The notes under the pieces were generated by a model. That model was not told the origin of the DNA. It did no database searches and was given only the letters and a program-made list of their open reading frames with translations. Shown one piece after another: positions 55,408 to 64,000 of a stretch of 64,000 bases of DNA (position 1 is the first letter of the stretch; every line of letters starts with the position of its first letter). The translations under genes and the position numbers were made by a program. The stretch is from Gracilimonas sp. (GTDB lineage Bacteria; Bacteroidota; Rhodothermia; Balneolales; Balneolaceae), in NCBI RefSeq assembly GCF_014762685.1, contig NZ_JABURM010000005.1, positions 1,798,001 to 1,862,000 of the forward strand, read 5' to 3'.

Positions 55408-56403
55408 TTATTTAAGCTTGTGTAATAATTCCTGAACTTCATGCCATTTTAGTCGCGGCCCATATTGCGATACGATCTTGGAACCCGCCAGACTGGCAAG
55501 CTTACCTGAATTTGCGAAGCCTAGTTCATTGGTGATTCCATACAAAAACGCTCCGGCAAATAAATCTCCGGCACCATTGGTGTCTACTGCTTTTACTTCA
55601 TACGGTTCAATATCAATGAAGGTATCACCGTCATAAATCATAGCTCCATTTTTACCCTGTGTAATTACAAAACGTTTGGCTTCTTGTTTTAAAGCTTCTC
55701 TTGCTTCCAGCAGATCACTTTTCCCGGTAAAAGTTTTGGCTTCGTCTTCGTTGCAAAATAACAGATCTACAGAAGCTCCTATAACATCACGAAAATTCTC
55801 TTTGAATGCGTGCACTATGGCAGGATCAGATAAAGTAATAGCAGTTTTAACCCCATTTTCCTCAGCAATTTTCTTGGTATGTTTCATGGCATCCAACCCC
55901 GGTTCTGATGCTACCATATACCCTTCCAGGTATATATATTCCGAATCTTTTATCGCTCTCTCATCCACTTCATTGGTTGAAAGTCCGGATGAAATTCCCA
56001 GGTAGGTATTTAAAGTTCGTTCGGCATCATCCGTTATCATCACCAAACACTTCCCGGTAACTCCATCCTCTCTTTCCTGCCGGTCAAAATTCGTAGGGAT
56101 CCCGGCATCTTCCATATCCTTCAGATAAAAATCTCCGAACTCATCGTCAGCTACTTTGCAGGAATAAAACGCCTTCCCCCCAAACTGACTTACCGCGATC
56201 ACGGTATTGGCCGCCGACCCGCCTGATTTTTTTTCGGTGTCGTTATGATCAATGGCACTTATTAATTTATGCTGGGTTTCTTCATCCACTAGGGTCATGA
56301 GTCCTTTTTGAACTTCATACTTTTCGAGAAAATTATGGGTGACGTTGAATTCCAGATCTACCAGGGCATTCCCGATGCCGTACACATTGTATTTTTTGTT
56401 CAT
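55408..56403 (-). CDS. PfkB-family kinase, adenosine kinase-like
   Basis: The 331 residues show the ribokinase fold: GIGNALVDLEFNV at the start, GGSAANTVIAVSQFGG, and the PfkB signature DTNGAGDLFAGAFLYG with the catalytic Asp near the C-terminus. Similarity is to the adenosine kinase-like group, though sugar kinases cannot be excluded. ATG 56403 (MNKKYNVYG) is preferred; a GTG at 56418 would add five residues. It leads the operon with the SemiSWEET-like gene and rdgB, a possible nucleoside or sugar uptake and phosphorylation set. Confidence 0.88.
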   Translation of the reverse strand: MNKKYNVYGIGNALVDLEFNVTHNFLEKYEVQKGLMTLVDEETQHKLISAIDHNDTEKKSGGSAANTVIAVSQFGGKAFYSCKVADDEFGDFYLKDMEDAGIPTNFDRQEREDGVTGKCLVMITDDAERTLNTYLGISSGLSTNEVDERAIKDSEYIYLEGYMVASEPGLDAMKHTKKIAEENGVKTAITLSDPAIVHAFKENFRDVIGASVDLLFCNEDEAKTFTGKSDLLEAREALKQEAKRFVITQGKNGAMIYDGDTFIDIEPYEVKAVDTNGAGDLFAGAFLYGITNELGFANSGKLASLAGSKIVSQYGPRLKWHEVQELLHKLK

Positions 56404-56561
56404 ATTCTTTTTTGCCACAAAATCTCTAAAACACGAAAATGCATGCTTTATGAGATTGATTTAATCGTTTTTTGCTCAAAATTTTCGAGTTTGAAAGTAC
56501 GGACATGTGTTCAGCTTTGAAAGCTGTCAAATACAAATAGCATTTTATAAATTAGTTATAT

Positions 56562-56597
56562 AAAAAAAGCCCTCTCACCTTTCGCTAAGAGGGCTTT
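56562..56597 (-). terminator. terminator of the S8 protease gene
   Basis: AAAGCCCTCT (56566-56575) pairs perfectly over 10 bp with 56588-56597. On the minus strand a run of seven T follows (56568-56562). It starts 24 bp beyond the protease stop. Confidence 0.87.
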
Positions 56598-56620
56598 AAG
56601 TATCCTTTTGATTTTTTCAA

Positions 56621-57820
56621 TTAGTGTACAATAATAGGATCAGGATTTCCATCAGGATCACCGTTAACGGTGCCGTCGGTACTTGCATTTCCTAATAACA
56701 GAACACCGGCAGCATGTGGAGCGGCCATTGAAGTTCCGCTTATAGTATTATAACCTCCGTCTTTCCAAGTGGAAGTCACACTTACACCAGGAGAAGCATA
56801 ATCAACCGGAGGGTTTCCGAAGTTAGAAAAATAAGCCCAGTCATCGTTACTGTCCATTGCAGAAATAGTAACAATATATGTTCCATTTACACGAGCAGGA
56901 GATGAATTGTTTGCATCCTCACTGTCGTTTCCAGCTGCAAGTGAAAAGTAAATACCATTAGAAGAAGCAGCCAACACTGCATCATCCAAAGCCTGAGAAA
57001 CAGGACCTCCTAAACTCATGTTTGCAACATCACCGGCAGAACCGTTGGCACCAACATGATCAACACCTGCAATTACTCCGGAATAAGACCCACTTCCACG
57101 GCTATCCAGCACCTTAACAGGAATTACTGTAGCACCGGCAGCAACACCAATAACACCTTGGTCGTTATCAACAGCAGCAACAGTACCTGCTACGTGTGAT
57201 CCATGTCCATTACCATCATCAAGACTTTTTGCATCACGTCCACTAGTAAATGCATTGAAACCTCGGGAAGCATCAACATTCAAATCCGGGTGATCTAAGT
57301 CAATTCCGGTATCAATGATCCAAGCTACGCTACTTCCAGTGTATGTTACACCACCATTCACACGAGTGATTCCGTATGGAGTTTCCTGATTAGAACTTCC
57401 TCCACCATCACCGTCACATGAGCCACCATTAGGAGTACCACATGGGGGAGCAAAAGTATGAATCCTGTCCTTCTCAATATATTTTACATTTTCATCACTG
57501 CGTAACTTTTCTAGCTGTGCTTCATCTAAGTGAGCTGCAAAACCGGCTATTGCGTTGTTATATTTCAGAAAAACATCAGTTTCTGATAATTGAGCTTTTG
57601 ACATTACTTTGCTTCTTACAGCTTCAACCTGCTCTACATCACCGAGTTTAAATTGGCCGTCATTTGATGATTTCATCACCACAATATATTGCCCTTCGAT
57701 AACCTGATTTTCTATTAAGTCATCTTGGTCAGCAACTTCCGTTACATTTTGACAACCCACAACTGCTAACATAAGAACTAATGCCCCAGCAGTAATCTTC
57801 CTAATTATTCTATTATTCAT
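56621..57820 (-). CDS. secreted S8 (subtilisin/proteinase K-like) protease, lipoprotein
   Basis: This serine endopeptidase is made as a pre-pro-enzyme. The signal ends in a lipobox (LAVVGC), so it is likely lipidated. An I9 propeptide (about residues 40-120; YIVVMKSSNDG...VKYIEKD) precedes the catalytic domain: Asp in IDTGID (about 170), His in GHGSHVAG (about 208), Asn in AAGND, and Ser in GTSMAAPHAAG (about 361). A Gly-rich spacer with two Cys (CGTPNGGSC) lies between propeptide and enzyme. No C-terminal sorting domain is present. It is a single gene with its own terminator. Confidence 0.95.
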   Translation of the reverse strand: MNNRIIRKITAGALVLMLAVVGCQNVTEVADQDDLIENQVIEGQYIVVMKSSNDGQFKLGDVEQVEAVRSKVMSKAQLSETDVFLKYNNAIAGFAAHLDEAQLEKLRSDENVKYIEKDRIHTFAPPCGTPNGGSCDGDGGGSSNQETPYGITRVNGGVTYTGSSVAWIIDTGIDLDHPDLNVDASRGFNAFTSGRDAKSLDDGNGHGSHVAGTVAAVDNDQGVIGVAAGATVIPVKVLDSRGSGSYSGVIAGVDHVGANGSAGDVANMSLGGPVSQALDDAVLAASSNGIYFSLAAGNDSEDANNSSPARVNGTYIVTISAMDSNDDWAYFSNFGNPPVDYASPGVSVTSTWKDGGYNTISGTSMAAPHAAGVLLLGNASTDGTVNGDPDGNPDPIIVH

Positions 57821-57980
57821 ATCTATTTCTATGATTATTTAGTTAGTGTTTTATTTATACCCGAGTGAATGAGTAACTTAGATCATATACCACCTATTCA
57901 CTTTCCGTTAATTTGAAAAATTATCGGTCAGGAATTTGTGTTACACATGTATATACATTAAACAGTAATAGATTACCACT

Positions 57981-58634
57981 TTGTTACAAAAAAAATTTCA
58001 CAACTATTTACAATCTAAGCTAACCTCTTCACTCCCAGGAAGAAAGGCGCAAAGCAAAATGGCCCCCAATCCTGTAAATGGAGTCAATAGCTCCAGAGCT
58101 TATGAACCTGCTAATGACGATTTCAGAAATAGCAGCGTCTTAATACCTCTTATTACATGGAAAAAAGAACTGGAAGTAATCCTGACTTTACGAACACAAT
58201 CCATTAACCACGGAGGACAGCTCAGTTTTCCCGGTGGTGGCAAGGAAGGAGATGAAACTATTGTGGAAACAGCGCTGCGTGAAGCTCAAGAAGAAATTGG
58301 CCTTCACACAAGTGGAGTCCAAATTGCAGGACAACTCACACCGCTTTATGTAGGCCATTCCGATAATATGGTAACTCCGGTGGTTGCTTTTTTAGAACAA
58401 GAGCAAAGCTTTACACCTAATCCAAATGAAGTGGATGAAATTATTACGGTACCGATTTCCAAACTCATTGAGGAACAACACATGGTAGAGGAAGACTGGG
58501 AACTTAGAGGAACCCCTTATCGTGTTCCCTTTTGGAATATTCACCGTGTTCCGCTTTGGGGTGCTACGGCTATGATGATGAGTGAACTCGTGGAATTGTA
58601 TAAGGAGTTTTTGGAGACAAATTCTCATCCATGA
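57981..58634 (+). CDS. Nudix hydrolase, CoA pyrophosphatase-like
   Basis: This group cleaves CoA or acyl-CoA diphosphates into phosphopantetheine and ADP. The 217 residues hold the UPF0035 motif region (LTLRTQSINHGGQLSFPGG) and the full Nudix box GGGKEGDETIVETALREAQEEIG-like pattern at about residues 85-108, with the catalytic glutamates in REAQEE. The start appears to be TTG 57981; ATG alternatives are internal (58059). It precedes the 2-hydroxyacid dehydrogenase gene by 57 bp in the same direction. Confidence 0.9.
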   Translation: MLQKKFHNYLQSKLTSSLPGRKAQSKMAPNPVNGVNSSRAYEPANDDFRNSSVLIPLITWKKELEVILTLRTQSINHGGQLSFPGGGKEGDETIVETALREAQEEIGLHTSGVQIAGQLTPLYVGHSDNMVTPVVAFLEQEQSFTPNPNEVDEIITVPISKLIEEQHMVEEDWELRGTPYRVPFWNIHRVPLWGATAMMMSELVELYKEFLETNSHP

Positions 58635-58691
58635 TTTCCCAGAAGTTATTATGAATGCCTATCTTCTCATCCTGTTAAATCAAAGGAATAT

Positions 58692-59621
58692 ATGTCGCTT
58701 TTACTGATTGCAAAAAACCGAGACTTCGACTCACTAAAAAAAGCCCTGCTCGAAAAAGATTCCAATCTGGATGTTGAGATCTGGCCTCGGGTTGAGAATA
58801 AGGAACGGGTTACGTTTGCGGTATGCTGGAATCACCCTGAAAAAGTATTAGGTAATTATCCCAACCTTAGGGCAGTATCATCGCTTGGAGCCGGCGTAAA
58901 TCATCTTTTGGACGATGAAAGTCTGCCTGAAGATATCCCCATCTGCCGGCTCGTCACAGATTCGCTTCAAGAGCAAATGGCTGAATATGTATTGAATGCA
59001 ATCGTCAACTACCGACTCCATATCGGTGATTATTTTACAAACAAGCAGAAAGGAGTTTGGGAACAAAAAAACACAGTTCCTAAAAAGCATGCCCCGGTCG
59101 GCATTATGGGATTGGGTGAAATGGGAAGCAGCGTTGCAACATTACTGGTGCAACAAGGATACACCGTTTCCGGCTGGAGCCGCTCTAAAAAGGATATCGA
59201 CGGTGTTACTTCTTTTGCCGGGCCGGATAAACTCGATAAATTTCTTTATGAAACCAAGATCCTGGTAAACCTCCTTCCCCTAACCGAAGAGACTGAAGGA
59301 TTTCTGGATCTCGATCTTTTCAAAAAACTTAAAAAACCCGGATATTTGATAAATGTGGGAAGAGGAGATCACTTGGTTGAGGAAGATCTGATCTACGCCC
59401 TCGACATGGGTTACTTGGAAGGCGCTTGTCTGGATGTATTTGAAGAAGAGCCATTGCCAAAAAATCATTCTTTTTGGAACCGCAAACAGATTATGATCAC
59501 TCCGCATATTGCGGCCATCACTCCCGCCAAAGAAGCTGCTGAAGTAATTATAGAGAATTATAAACGAGCTATGTCGGGGATGGCGCTTTTATTTGAGGTG
59601 GATAGAGAGAAGGGGTACTAA
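58692..59621 (+). CDS. D-isomer 2-hydroxyacid dehydrogenase (glyoxylate/hydroxypyruvate reductase A-like)
   Basis: It reduces 2-keto acids such as glyoxylate or hydroxypyruvate with NAD(P)H. The 309 residues have the Rossmann loop GIMGLGEMGSSVA near residue 139, then a phosphate-binding SRSKKD that suggests NADPH. The catalytic Arg is in INVGRGDHLVEEDL, Glu in DVFEEEPLP and His in ITPHIAAIT. The length matches GhrA. The substrate is not certain. Confidence 0.9.
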   Translation: MSLLLIAKNRDFDSLKKALLEKDSNLDVEIWPRVENKERVTFAVCWNHPEKVLGNYPNLRAVSSLGAGVNHLLDDESLPEDIPICRLVTDSLQEQMAEYVLNAIVNYRLHIGDYFTNKQKGVWEQKNTVPKKHAPVGIMGLGEMGSSVATLLVQQGYTVSGWSRSKKDIDGVTSFAGPDKLDKFLYETKILVNLLPLTEETEGFLDLDLFKKLKKPGYLINVGRGDHLVEEDLIYALDMGYLEGACLDVFEEEPLPKNHSFWNRKQIMITPHIAAITPAKEAAEVIIENYKRAMSGMALLFEVDREKGY

Positions 59622-59673
59622 GGAAAGCTGTCAGTCTTAGTAAAGAGGATCAAGCTATCAGCACAACTATACA

Positions 59674-60066
59674 CTAGCTAAGCAGCCTTACCAATTGATA
59701 TCCCATCCAAACAAATGCCAATCCAAAGATTACCTGAATACCCAAATTCAATAAGCTTAGCAGCAATTTACCATTCTCGAAGAGGAGAAAGGATTCGTGG
59801 GAGAAAGTTGAGAATGTTGTAAATCCTCCTAAAATTCCCACAAAAATAAAGAGCCGGATTTCAGGGTGTGCCCATGATTTCAACTCAAAAAGCCCGGTCA
59901 CTAGCCCAATGAGCAAACAGCCCAAAAGATTCACTACCAACGTTCCATAAGGAAAAGCACTTCCTGAAAACTGAGATTGTGTAAATAAGGATAACAAATA
60001 GCGGGAAACAGCTCCAATAAAACCACCGGAACCCACCGCTACAACTTTCAGCCAGTCGATATTCAT
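59674..60066 (-). CDS. crcB: fluoride channel FluC/CrcB
   Basis: This small dimeric channel exports fluoride. The 130 residues have four helices and the family motifs GGFIGAVSRYLLS, GTLVVNLLGCLLIG and GGFTTFSTFSHES, including the TFSTF Phe box. It starts one base after the ilvE stop, so the two are probably one transcript. No fluoride riboswitch was found upstream. Confidence 0.94.
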   Translation of the reverse strand: MNIDWLKVVAVGSGGFIGAVSRYLLSLFTQSQFSGSAFPYGTLVVNLLGCLLIGLVTGLFELKSWAHPEIRLFIFVGILGGFTTFSTFSHESFLLFENGKLLLSLLNLGIQVIFGLAFVWMGYQLVRLLS

Positions 60067-60067
60067 A

Positions 60068-61159
60068 TCAGATGCTTACCGGATGCACCCAACCGAACTT
60101 GTCTTCTTTTCGGCCATATTGGATATCCGTTATCTCATCAAAACATTTTTGGGCAAAATCACCGGGTTTTTCCCGATCTAGTTCAAGCGTCTTTCCCTTA
60201 TGATGAATCAAACCTACCGGTGAAACTACGGCTGCAGTACCGGAACCAAATACTTCCTTCAACTCGCCTTTCTCATAGGCTTCAAAAAGCTCGTCAATGG
60301 TAATACGGCGTTCTTCTACATTCAGACCCCACTCTTTGGCAAGGGCTATTACGGACCTTCGGGTTACCCCGGGGAGAATTGACCCAGTCAAAGCCGGGGT
60401 TATAAGTGTATCACCGATTAAAAAGTGGATATTCATTGTACCTACTTCTTCAATATACTTATGCTCTTTAGCATCTAACCAAAGTACTTGTGTGTAGCCG
60501 TCGGCTTTGGCTTTTTTAGCCGGTAAAAAGCTACCGGCATAATTTCCTGCTGCTTTAGCTTCGCCTGTTCCGCCATTTACCGCACGTACAAATTCGTCAG
60601 TAGTTGTTAAAGAAACCGGATTAAAACCTTCTTCATAATAAGCCCCAACCGGTGAAGTAATAATTTGATAGGTAAATTTATCCGATGAACGGGCAGCCAA
60701 TAAATCATCTGATGCAAAAATAAACGGACGTATGTAAAGTGCAGTCCCTGATTTTTTCGGAATCCACTGCTGATCTAACTTGATAAGTGTTTCAAGTACT
60801 TCAATAAAAAGGTCGTAATCGGTTTCAGGAATGCACATCCGCCGGCAGGAGTTATTAAATCGCTCATGGTGTGTTTTTGGGCGGAAAATGTGAACCGTTT
60901 TTTCATCCGCGTAATAAGCTTTCATCCCCTCAAAAACAGCCTGACCATAATGAAATACATTCGTAGCCGGGGTCACTTCAAAAGAACCGTATGGTTTAAT
61001 GACCGGTTCACCCCATTTGCCGTCCACGTGTTTCATTTCGAACATGTGATCAGAGAATTTACGTCCAAACACAAGGTTATTAAAATCAACCTCATGAACT
61101 CGGCTTTCATTTACTGGCTTTACGGTAATTTTGGTACTTGTAAGTATCTCGTTCATCAT
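60068..61159 (-). CDS. ilvE: branched-chain amino acid aminotransferase
   Basis: This fold type IV PLP transaminase makes or degrades leucine, isoleucine and valine. The 363 residues are of the larger (eukaryote-like) BCAT type, with FHYGQAVFEGMKAY, RMCIPETDY, ALYIRPFIFASD, the PLP-binding Lys in GEAKAAGNYAGSF, EVGTMNIHFLIGD and GSGTAAVVSPVG. ATG 61159 and 61156 are both possible starts. A 17-bp palindrome lies 45 bp upstream. crcB follows directly. Confidence 0.95.
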   Translation of the reverse strand: MMNEILTSTKITVKPVNESRVHEVDFNNLVFGRKFSDHMFEMKHVDGKWGEPVIKPYGSFEVTPATNVFHYGQAVFEGMKAYYADEKTVHIFRPKTHHERFNNSCRRMCIPETDYDLFIEVLETLIKLDQQWIPKKSGTALYIRPFIFASDDLLAARSSDKFTYQIITSPVGAYYEEGFNPVSLTTTDEFVRAVNGGTGEAKAAGNYAGSFLPAKKAKADGYTQVLWLDAKEHKYIEEVGTMNIHFLIGDTLITPALTGSILPGVTRRSVIALAKEWGLNVEERRITIDELFEAYEKGELKEVFGSGTAAVVSPVGLIHHKGKTLELDREKPGDFAQKCFDEITDIQYGRKEDKFGWVHPVSI

Positions 61160-61203
61160 GATTCTAAAATAACACGTTTCGGATTAAATAACAGCAACAA
61201 CGA

Positions 61204-61220
61204 AGGAAATTAAATTTCCT
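61204..61220. promoter_or_regulatory. 17-bp palindrome upstream of ilvE
   Basis: AGGAAATT (61204-61211) and AATTTCCT (61213-61220) flank a single A: perfect 8-bp arms, too close for a stable RNA loop, so a DNA operator is the better reading. It lies 45-61 bp before the ilvE start in the gap between ppc and ilvE. Confidence 0.45.
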
Positions 61221-61353
61221 GCACCTGATAATATCTGAAGATAATCAACTTAGACCACCTTATAGGGCATATAATAATCAGGGTATATATTGAATTATCG
61301 TAACATTTAAAGCAACATCTTCAGGGTAACATTTCTCTTAACAAAAAATACAA

Positions 61354-64000
61354 TCAACCTGTACTCTGCATTGCAGCTGCTATTCCGTTGATGTTCAGAA
61401 ATAATACTTCCGTCAGTTTTTCTTTCTGATCTTTGGAATCCGCTTTCTTCCAGCGTTTTAACAATTCGGCCTGTATAAAATTCATCGGATAAGTAAAGGG
61501 ATTCCTAAATAAAATGGAATTCTGTATCACTTTATTGTGATCTAAAATATGATCATTCCCGGTTATGGATGTAATCCATTGTTCCGCCTGCTTAAAATGT
61601 TCCACTAACTGGTTATGGAATTTCGTGGGCTTGGTGTTATACAAACCCGAAGTTGGCAAGTGTGTCCGAGCCATTTCACGTTGCGAATTATTCAAAACAG
61701 TACGGAAAAAAGTCCATTCCTTATGCCACTTCTGTAGCACTTCAAGTGCATTGTCATTCTTTTCGGCCGCCGCTTCAATTCCTTTTCCAATCCCATACCA
61801 ACCCGGTGCATTATAGCGAACCTGTGTCCATGCAAATACCCATGGAATGGCCCTAAGTGAATCAAAAGTCATTGAATCTGAAGAACCACGGGATACCGGG
61901 CGTGAGGCAATCGGCAATTTACCAATATGTTCGATCGGAGTTATACTGGAATACCAATCCCAGAAATCCGGATCGTCAATCAACTCCCGATATGTTTTCA
62001 TACTTGTTTCAGCAATATCTTCTATAACCGCCCTTTCCCCTTCTTTATTGGAAAGGTAGCCGGAAGTCTCTGAATATTGAAGCATGGTTACCTTAGCCAT
62101 GGCATTCACAATTTGTTCTAAATGCCGGTGTGTAATTGACGAAAGCATATATCGAAATGAAATAACTTCTCCCTGTTCTGTAAATCGAATACGACCATTA
62201 TTGGCCACCGCCGGCATCGCGGTTATGGCTTGGTTCGACTGTCCTCCACCCCGGCCAATTGTACCCCCTCGCCCATGAAATAAGCGGAAATCAACATTAT
62301 ACTTTCTGCAAACAGTCCCCAATTCGTACTGAGCTTTATCCAGTGCCCAGTTAGCCATCCAGTACCCGCCGTCTTTGTTACTGTCGGAATAACCCAGCAT
62401 AATTTCCTGGAAATTATTTCGGGATTTCAAGTGCCTGGAAAAGAGATCATGCTCATACATTTGTGCCATTAAATCTGCACTATTCTCCAAATCTTCAATG
62501 GTCTCAAAAAGAGGCACAATATCGATTAAGCTCTCTGCTTTATCATTCTCATAGCTCCATAAACCTACTTCCTTTGCAATCAGCATTACCTCCAACATAT
62601 CACTGATACCATGCGTCATGCTAATGATATAACTGCCAAAAATGTCCGGATTCAGAGCCAGTATATCTTTAATTTCCTCAAACACCGTCATCACTTTACT
62701 GGCAATTTCTGAGCGTGAACTCTTTACAGTGCTTAATGGCCTTGGGTTAGAAAGCTCTTTCACCAAAACTTCAATTTTATCCGTTTCAGTCAGCTCATTA
62801 TAATTGTCCAGCACCTTAGCTTGAGACAGAAGCTCTTCCACTGTTTCTTCATGCAGTGCACTGTGTTGACGTATGTCTAATGCACTTAAATGAAAGCCAA
62901 AGGTATTTGCGCGAATAATTAAATCTTGCAGTCGCCCCTGCTGCGACAATCCCGAAAGCCCATTTTCAACCAAACTCTTTTTAATGACCTCCAAGTCATA
63001 AATAAAATCAGACACATTATACTTTTGGGAAGCGGCTAAAATTTCCGGCTTTTCCTCTCCAAGCGCATCCAGTAAAGACTCAATTTTACGCATGATATGC
63101 GTCACCTTCCGGCGATAAATCTCATGCTTATATCGGCGCTTATATCTTTCTGAAATTGGGAATTCTTTCTCATCTTTTTCGACCGATGTTCGCAATGCAT
63201 CTGAAACCGGAGCTTGCTTATCTGAGACACTTAAATACCTGCGCAGCTCATTAAGTTCATCCAGGTATAAATTCAACACGGTTCTGCGCTGCTCAATTAC
63301 GGTTTGCCAAGTTACGTTCGATGTCACATTAGGATTCCCGTCCCGATCACTGCCAATCCATGACCGGTATTTCAGTACAATCGGAATCTCAGGACGCTTG
63401 CTGTAATAGGTGTCAAAAGCCTGACGAATATCCCGATAGAGAACCGGGATGGAATCCCAAATAGAATGCGTAAAATAGAACAAACCATTTTCCACCTCAT
63501 CCTCTACTGAAAGCCGTTCTGAACGGACTTCATCCGTAAGTAAAAGTAGGTTAAGTTGATTTAAAATTTCCCGCCGTAAATCTATTTTTTCATCCGGGGT
63601 GATATCGCTGTTTCCAAGCCGGGAAATCATGGAAGCCAACTCCTGTTGTTTCAGTAAAACACTGCGGCGGCGAGCTTCCGTCGGGTGTGCGGTAATAGTT
63701 GGCTGAATATCCATTTGCCGGAAAATATCCAGGGCTTCCTCATAGGTATATCCCTTTTCCTTCATTCGATAAACTGCTTCAGCTATACTTTCTTTTCGGG
63801 GAGATTCAGGAGTTTCGTCAAATTCACGGCTTCGGTTTACGCGACTGATCTCATGTTGCTCCAGGGAATTCACTAAATGAAAGAAAGTGGTGTACATCTG
63901 CAACACATCTTTAATCTCATCAAGTGAGAGAAGGTTCATCTCTTTTTGAAGCTTCTTCAATGTTGGTTCATCTTCCTCATCCAATGCTTTAGCACATTCA
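61354..64000 (-). CDS. ppc: phosphoenolpyruvate carboxylase (N-terminus outside window)
   Basis: It carboxylates PEP to oxaloacetate, replenishing the TCA cycle. The frame stays open to the window end (ECAKALDEEDE upstream of the first internal start), so the gene continues beyond. About 880 residues are visible. The catalytic His is in ITAHPTEARRRS. Further motifs are YRSWIGSDRDGNPNVT, GYSDSNKDGGYWMANW, FHGRGGTIGRGGG and RPVSRGS, and the C-terminal INGIAAAMQSTG matches the usual QNTG end closely. It is read toward ilvE with 194 bp between. Confidence 0.96.
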   Translation of the reverse strand, partial: ECAKALDEEDEPTLKKLQKEMNLLSLDEIKDVLQMYTTFFHLVNSLEQHEISRVNRSREFDETPESPRKESIAEAVYRMKEKGYTYEEALDIFRQMDIQPTITAHPTEARRRSVLLKQQELASMISRLGNSDITPDEKIDLRREILNQLNLLLLTDEVRSERLSVEDEVENGLFYFTHSIWDSIPVLYRDIRQAFDTYYSKRPEIPIVLKYRSWIGSDRDGNPNVTSNVTWQTVIEQRRTVLNLYLDELNELRRYLSVSDKQAPVSDALRTSVEKDEKEFPISERYKRRYKHEIYRRKVTHIMRKIESLLDALGEEKPEILAASQKYNVSDFIYDLEVIKKSLVENGLSGLSQQGRLQDLIIRANTFGFHLSALDIRQHSALHEETVEELLSQAKVLDNYNELTETDKIEVLVKELSNPRPLSTVKSSRSEIASKVMTVFEEIKDILALNPDIFGSYIISMTHGISDMLEVMLIAKEVGLWSYENDKAESLIDIVPLFETIEDLENSADLMAQMYEHDLFSRHLKSRNNFQEIMLGYSDSNKDGGYWMANWALDKAQYELGTVCRKYNVDFRLFHGRGGTIGRGGGQSNQAITAMPAVANNGRIRFTEQGEVISFRYMLSSITHRHLEQIVNAMAKVTMLQYSETSGYLSNKEGERAVIEDIAETSMKTYRELIDDPDFWDWYSSITPIEHIGKLPIASRPVSRGSSDSMTFDSLRAIPWVFAWTQVRYNAPGWYGIGKGIEAAAEKNDNALEVLQKWHKEWTFFRTVLNNSQREMARTHLPTSGLYNTKPTKFHNQLVEHFKQAEQWITSITGNDHILDHNKVIQNSILFRNPFTYPMNFIQAELLKRWKKADSKDQKEKLTEVLFLNINGIAAAMQSTG

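Noticed and set aside
60067-61353. Fluoride riboswitch for crcB
   Set aside because: No fluoride aptamer core was seen; crcB follows ilvE directly and probably shares its transcript.

Overview
The window is about 64 kb of a bacterial chromosome, gene-dense, roughly 40-45 % G+C, with housekeeping genes on both strands. Several signs point to the Bacteroidota/Balneolota group (Balneola or Gracilimonas-like; this is inference): a dcw cluster with a PASTA-tailed FtsI and no murF between murE and mraY, a class II (plant-type) DAHP synthase, HisKA_2 and REC-cyclase signalling proteins, a BAPKO_0422-like small barrel protein, mostly weak Shine-Dalgarno sites, and promoters that fit the TTTG / TAnnTTTG pattern. 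No rRNA, tRNA, CRISPR array, prophage or plasmid function was seen.

Layout. 1-534: 3' end of era. 588-900: a frameshifted lipoprotein gene. 973-5646: a methionine (transsulfhydrylation) block, metY, an OsmC-like gene, metX and hom. It is preceded by two attenuators in series: a Cys/Met-rich 11-codon leader peptide with a terminator, then a SAM-I riboswitch with its own terminator. 5682-6353: an IS200-like/RAYT transposase carrying two in-frame copies of a palindrome. 6402-7550: a DmpA-type peptidase. 7584-23463: the division and cell wall (dcw) cluster, from MraZ boxes through mraZ, rsmH, ftsL, ftsI, murE, mraY, murD, ftsW, murG, murC, ftsQ, an unidentified 105-aa gene, ftsA and ftsZ, to a run of hairpins. 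Most junctions overlap or abut.

23574-30457: a small barrel protein, a TauE/SafE exporter with a PhzF-like enzyme (minus strand), a TonB-dependent receptor and mutS2. 30621-35702 (minus): clpB, a DegP/HtrA protease and an Hsp20, a protein quality-control group. clpB and hsp20 share a 10-bp motif about 80 bp upstream of their start codons, and the htrA-clpB gap holds two copies of a hairpin element whose inner stem covaries. 35950-46904: class II DAHP synthase, a REC-adenylate cyclase, uvrA, an unidentified membrane protein, secD, secF, a STAS protein and purA.

46978-64000: a sulfotransferase-like protein next to a class IV aminotransferase, a flavodoxin-reductase-like protein, an NTF2-like protein, a HisKA_2 kinase, a sodium/solute symporter, an N-acetylglucosaminyl-asparaginase homologue, rdgB, a SemiSWEET-like protein, a PfkB kinase, a secreted S8 protease, a Nudix CoA pyrophosphatase, a 2-hydroxyacid dehydrogenase, fluC/crcB, ilvE and ppc (cut by the window end).

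The most notable observation is the double attenuator on the methionine block. The leader peptide would read charged tRNA-Cys/Met by ribosome stalling, the riboswitch would read SAM, and both terminators would have to be bypassed for metY to be transcribed. Next come the coding palindromes inside the transposase, the covarying repeats between htrA and clpB, the unidentified gene between ftsQ and ftsA, and a second, inverted MraZ-box group upstream of mraZ.
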